The translations under genes and the position numbers were made by a program. 64,000 nucleotides of DNA from Tipula vernalis (lineage: Eukaryota; Arthropoda; Insecta; Diptera; Tipulidae), in the NCBI GenBank assembly GCA_958295665.1, contig OY282558.1, positions 67,506,789-67,570,788 of the forward strand, written 5' to 3'. Shown here piece after piece: positions 61,001 to 64,000 of the stretch (position 1 is its first letter; every line of letters begins with the position of its first letter). The notes under the pieces are model-generated. The model did not search any database, was not told where the DNA came from, and worked only from the letters and a program-made list of their open reading frames with translations.

Positions 61001-63970
61001 TCTATGAAACGTCTAGAAATAGTCAATCAATCTAAATGCGCTATGGCACAATAAATACAGGTCCCGAAACCTATCATTAGAGGTATCCAGAACCATAATC
61101 GGAGCACAGTTGCAGATTTTGGGTTTTTGTGGCTCAGAATCTGCTGAATTATAGTAAGGTGATTTTCAAGAAAATCGAAATTTCTATGAAACGTCTAGAA
61201 ATAGTCAAGCAATCTAAATGCGCTTTGGCACAATAAATACAGGTCCCAAAACCTATCATTAGAGGCATCCAGAACCACAATCGGGGCACAGTTGCAGATT
61301 TTGGATTTTTGTGGCTCAGAATCTGCTGAATTATAGTAAGGTGATTTTCAAGAAAATCGAAATTTCTATGAAACGTCTAGAAATAGTCAAGCAATCTAAA
61401 TGCGCTATGGCACAATAAATACAGGTCCCGAAACCTATCATTAGAGGTATCCAGAACCATAATCGGAGCACAGTTGCAGATTTTGGGTTTTTGTGGCTCA
61501 GAATCTGCTGAATTATAGTAAGGTGATTTTCAAGAAAATGGAAATTTCTATGAAACGTCTAGAAATAGTCAAGCAATCTAAATGCGCTTTGGCACAATAA
61601 ATACAGGTCCCAAAACCTATCATTAGAGGCATCCAGAACCATAATCGGAGCATAGTTGCAGATTTTGGGTTTTTGTGGCTCAGAATCTGCTGAATTATAG
61701 TAAGGTGATTTTCAAGAAAATCGAAATTTCTATGAAACGTCTAGAAATAGTCAAGCAATCTAAATGCGCTTTGGCACAATAAATACAGGTCCCAAAACCT
61801 ATCATTAGAGGCATCCAGAACCACAATCGGGGCACAGTTGCAGATTTTGGATTTTTGTGGCTCAGAATCTGCTGAATTATAGTAAGGTGATTTTCAAGAA
61901 AATCGAAATTTCTATGAAACGTCTAGAAATAGTCAAGCAATCTAAATGCGCTATGGCACAATAAATACAGGTCCCGAAACCTATCATTAGAGGTATCCAG
62001 AACCATAATCGGAGCACAGTTGCAGATTTTGGGTTTTTGTGGCTCAGAATCTGCTGAATTATAGTAAGGTGATTTTCAAGAAAATCGAAATTTCTATGAA
62101 ACGTCTAGAAATAGTCAAGCAATCTAAATGCGCTTTGGCACAATAAATACAGGTCCCGAAACCTATCATTAGAGGTATACAGAACCACAATCGGGGCACA
62201 GTTGCAGATTTTGGATTTTTGTGGCTCAGAATCTGCTGAATTATAGTAAGGTGATTTTCAAGAAAATCGAAATTTCTATGAAACGTCTAGAAATAGTCAA
62301 GCAATCTAAATGCGCTTTGGCACAATAAATACAGGTCCCGAAACCTATCATTAGAGGTATCCAGAACCACAATCGGGGCACAGTTGCAGATTTTGGATTT
62401 TTGTGGCTCAGAATCTGCTGAATTATAGTAAGGTGATTTTCAAGAAAATCGAAATTTCTATGAAACGTCTAGAAATAGTCAATCAATCTAAATGCGCTAT
62501 GGCACAATAAATACAGGTCCCGAAACCTATCATTAGAGGTATCCAGAACCATAATCGGAGCACAGTTGCAGATTTTGGGTTTTTGTGGCTCAGAATCTGC
62601 TGAATTATAGTAAGGTGATTTTCAAGAAAATCGAAATTTCTATGAAACGTCTAGAAATAGTCAAGCAATCTAAATGCGCTTTGGCACAATAAATACAGGT
62701 CCCAAAACCTATCATTAGAGGCATCCAGAACCACAATCGGGGCACAGTTGCAGATTTTGGATTTTTGTGGCTCAGAATCTGCTGAATTATAGTAAGGTGA
62801 TTTTCAAGAAAATCGAAATTTCTATGAAACGTCTAGAAATAGTCAAGCAATCTAAATGCGCTATGGCACAATAAATACAGGTCCCGAAACCTATCATTAG
62901 AGGTATACAGAACCACAATCGGGGCACAGTTGCAGATTTTGGATTTTTGTGGCTCAGAATCTGCTGAATTATAGTAAGGTGATTTTCAAGAAAATCGAAA
63001 TTTCTATGAAACGTCTAGAAATAGTCAAGCAATCTAAATGCGCTTTGGCACAATAAATACAGGTCCCGAAACCTATCATTAGAGGTATCCAGAACCACAA
63101 TCGGGGCACAGTTGCAGATTTTGGATTTTTGTGGCTCAGAATCTGCTGAATTATAGTAAGGTGATTTTCAAGAAAATCGAAATTTCTATGAAACGTCTAG
63201 AAATAGTCAATCAATCTAAATGCGCTATGGCACAATAAATACAGGTCCCGAAACCTATCATTAGAGGTATCCAGAACCATAATCGGAGCACAGTTGCAGA
63301 TTTTGGGTTTTTGTGGCTCAGAATCTGCTGAATTATAGTAAGGTGATTTTCAAGAAAATCGAAATTTCTATGAAACGCCTAGAAATAGTCAAGCAATCTA
63401 AATGCGCTTTGGCACAATAAATACAGGTCCCGAAACCTATCATTAGAGGTATACAGAACCACAATCGGGGCACAGTTGCAGATTTTGGATTTTTGTGGCT
63501 CAGAATCTGCTGAATTATAGTAAGGTGATTTTCAAGAAAATCGAAATTTCTATGAAACGTCTAGAAATAGTCAATCAATCTAAATGCGCTATGGCACAAT
63601 AAATACAGGTCCCGAAACCTATCATTAGAGGCATCCAGAACCATAATCGGAGCATAGTTGCAGATTTTGGGTTTTTGTGGCTCAGAATCTGCTGAATTAT
63701 AGTAAGGTGATTTTCAAGAAAATCGAAATTTCTATGAAACGTCTAGAAATAGTCAAGCAATCTAAATGCGCTTTGGCACAATAAATACAGGTCCCAAAAC
63801 CTATCATTAGAGGCATCCAGAACCACAATCGGGGCACAGTTGCAGATTTTGGATTTTTGTGGCTCAGAATCTGCTGAATTATAGTAAGGTGATTTTCAAG
63901 AAAATCGAAATTTCTATGAAACGTCTAGAAATAGTCAAGCAATCTAAATGCGCTATGGCACAATAAATAC
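55053..63970. repeat. Right-hand domain of GGCATCC, CATAG and GCGCTATGG monomers
   Basis: Forty-nine full-length monomers fall into a few types. Type R1 has GAGGCATCC, CGGGG, TTGGA and GCGCTATGG, often with TCAATC. Type R2 has CCCG, CCAT, TTGGG and GCGCTT. Type R3 has GAGGCATCC with AGCATAG (55235, 55963, 57055, 58511, 59057, 60331, 61605, 63607). Plain CCCA/CCAT monomers also occur. R1-R2 forms a 364-bp dimer, extended by R3 and plain units into trimers and tetramers. GTATACAG appears at 62151, 62879 and 63425. Private changes are few (ATCTAAATTT near 56808, CATTCGAGG near 56890, CTCATAATC near 58587, AAATGGAAA near 61537). No length variants occur, which suggests recent amplification. Confidence 0.9.
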
Positions 63971-64000
63971 AGGTCCCGAAACCTATCATTAGAGGTATCC
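63971..64000. repeat. Partial monomer at the window edge
   Basis: These are the first 30 bases of another monomer (CCCG, GGTATCC), cut by the end of the window. The array continues past the right edge. The left edge also opens directly in repeat sequence, so the total length is unknown. Confidence 0.95.

Larger units (their letters stand above)
1..64000. repeat. 182-bp tandem satellite array filling the window
   Basis: A 182-bp unit beginning AGGTCCC recurs head to tail from the first base to the last, in one orientation only. Hand tracking of every AGGTCCC-type start gives 354 complete monomers and a 30-bp remainder; 319 x 182, 26 x 165, 8 x 181 and 1 x 174 bp add up exactly to 63970. Neighbouring monomers differ at only a few recurrent positions. 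No unique DNA, transposon or inverted segment interrupts the array. Arrays of nucleosome-length monomers with higher-order structure are known from eukaryotic centromeres, pericentromeres and subtelomeres. Location and function here are inference, and I do not recognise the family or the organism. Confidence 0.98.

Noticed and set aside
1..64000. CRISPR array
   Set aside because: The repeats are 182 bp and directly adjacent with no unique spacers. CRISPR repeats are about 20-50 bp with unique spacers of similar size.
1..64000. CENP-B box
   Set aside because: I searched the monomer on both strands for the TTCG-N4-A-N2-CGGG pattern. CCCGAAACC and CGAAATTTC come closest but lack the required spacing and core bases.
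1..64000. Alpha satellite or Arabidopsis-type 178-bp centromere repeat
   Set aside because: Monomer length and sequence do not match either as I remember them. Similar size alone is not evidence of relationship.
1..64000. rDNA spacer subrepeats, or tRNA or rRNA genes
   Set aside because: No rRNA or tRNA sequence or terminal motifs were seen, and the array is far longer than usual spacer subrepeats with no gene between.
1..64000. Telomere-type short repeats or transposon ends
   Set aside because: No runs of TTAGGG, TTTAGGG or TTAGG, no target-site duplications and no long terminal repeats interrupt the monomers.

Overview
The whole window is one uninterrupted satellite DNA array. A 182-bp monomer (about 38% G+C) repeats head to tail, always in the same orientation, from base 1 to base 64000. 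Counting by hand, I find 354 complete monomers plus a 30-bp partial one at the right edge: 319 of 182 bp, 26 of 165 bp (17 bp missing), 8 of 181 bp and 1 of 174 bp. These lengths sum exactly to 63970. I see no gene, RNA gene, transposon, microsatellite, inversion or unique spacer.

An array of nucleosome-sized monomers this long and pure, with nested higher-order repeats, is typical of eukaryotic centromeric, pericentromeric or subtelomeric heterochromatin. I do not recognise the monomer. It is not primate alpha satellite or the Arabidopsis 178-bp centromere repeat as I know them, and it has no CENP-B box. I cannot say whether the organism is plant or animal, or that the array is centromeric.

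The information lies in how monomer variants are ordered. From left to right: a 728-bp tetramer (1-1820); an A/B alternating domain with a local AAAB tetramer (1821-7462); a mixed zone with the first 165-bp monomers (7463-11398); a pentamer and then a 529-bp trimer (11399-14788); a large block P1 (15665-23830) containing a 1257-bp heptamer; a 364-bp dimer carrying CTGCAG (23753-26465); partial copy P2 (27541-29906); near-complete copy P3 (30089-37361); a shorter related copy P4 (37466-39467); a mosaic zone; a 363-bp dimer domain (41982-47251); a zone with a roughly 2-kb duplication (49618-55052); and from about 55.05 kb to the end a younger-looking domain with variants almost absent elsewhere.

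The pattern fits repeated unequal exchange or replication-based amplification in blocks of whole monomers, plus short conversion tracts that shuffle variant sites. P1 and P3 share private mutations that P4 lacks, so the order of duplication can be read. The few open reading frames over 100 codons are by-products of the repeat: they open where one substitution removes a recurrent stop codon.
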